Assembly (NCBI GenBank): GCA_030536555.1
Contig: JAUNPU010000028.1
Span: 1-40,608 of the forward strand
Direction: 5' to 3'
Origin: Eubacteriales bacterium
GTDB taxonomy: Bacteria > Bacillota > Clostridia > Lachnospirales > Lachnospiraceae
Length of the DNA: 40,608 nucleotides
Shown here: positions 40,461 through 40,608 of the stretch, piece by piece
How positions within the stretch are numbered: the first letter of the stretch is position 1
Layout of the letters: every line of letters starts with the position of its first letter
Notes under the pieces: model-generated
What the model was told of the DNA's origin: nothing
The model's database searches: none
The model's input: the letters and a program-made list of their open reading frames with translations, nothing else
Made by a program: the position numbers and the translations under genes

Positions 40461-40608
40461 ATGAACACGCAAATCATCGCCATCGCCAACCAGAAAGGAG
40501 GCGTGGGCAAGACAACAACCTGTGCGAATTTAGGAATAGGACTGGCGCAGGCGGGACGAAAGGTGCTGCTGATCGACGGAGACCCGCAAGGCAGCCTTAC
40601 CATCAGTC
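40461..40608 (+). CDS. ParA/Soj-family ATPase (3' truncated by window end)
   Basis: The first 49 codons are visible. The start ATG follows GAGGTGAAG. The deviant Walker A of ParA is clear: [20 protein letters not shown], followed by [20 protein letters not shown] with the switch Asp. ParA proteins drive DNA segregation. The [13 protein letters not shown] form is common to chromosomal Soj and to partition proteins at the start of integrative conjugative elements and plasmids. Because it follows rpsI rather than a replication origin, a mobile-element module is the more likely context. Confidence 0.9.
   Translation, partial: MNTQIIAIANQKGGVGKTTTCANLGIGLAQAGRKVLLIDGDPQGSLTIS

Overview
The window is chromosomal DNA from a low-GC Gram-positive anaerobe, most likely a gut Lachnospiraceae (Clostridia). 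The grounds are the spc/alpha ribosomal gene order, an L17 with extra internal segments, strong sigma-A promoters with 17-bp spacers, type I toxin modules and a choline TMA-lyase locus. No species can be named from sequence reading alone.

Layout. (1) 1-9376: the tail of the S10/spc/alpha ribosomal superoperon: rpsH (5' truncated), rplF, rplR, rpsE, rpmD, rplO, secY, adk, map, infA, rpmJ, rpsM, rpsK, rpsD, rpoA, rplQ, with an internal promoter before rpmJ and a terminator after rplQ. (2) 9411-17340: an accessory block holding an NhaC-family antiporter, two secreted proteins with choline/cell-wall-binding repeats, a broken fic gene, yaaA, a MutS2-like ATPase without a Smr domain, and a predicted type I toxin-antitoxin module. 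(3) 17361-21509: ecfA1-ecfA2-ecfT-truA, the usual downstream neighbours of rplQ. (4) 21509-37779: a 16-kb choline-degrading glycyl-radical bacterial microcompartment (cut/GRM) locus. (5) 37814-38900: a membrane protein and a second, Fst-like type I toxin-antitoxin module. (6) 38975-40056: rplM-rpsI with its own promoter and leader. (7) 40057-40608: spacer with direct repeats and terminators, then the start of a ParA-type ATPase that probably opens a mobile or plasmid-like module.

How the cut locus should work. CutD activates CutC, which splits choline into trimethylamine and acetaldehyde inside a protein shell. CutF oxidises acetaldehyde to acetyl-CoA, PduL makes acetyl phosphate, and an acetate kinase (possibly EutQ) yields ATP. 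An iron alcohol dehydrogenase makes ethanol and recycles NADH. The shell set is four hexamer-type BMC proteins, one EutS-type protein, one divergent BMC-domain protein and one EutN-type pentamer. A BmrR-like MerR regulator lies immediately upstream, and the promoter before the first shell gene has the long 20-bp spacer typical of MerR control. The eight CutC residues checked all fall at the same residue numbers as in the characterised Desulfovibrio enzyme.

Most unusual points: the locus sits between truA and rplM, normally neighbours in Firmicutes; a second aldehyde dehydrogenase has Ser251 where its paralog has catalytic Cys251; the last shell gene is fused in frame to a disordered repeat-bearing N-terminal extension with an internal start; and two type I toxin loci are present, one with direct repeats that make the antitoxin RNA complementary to the toxin start region.
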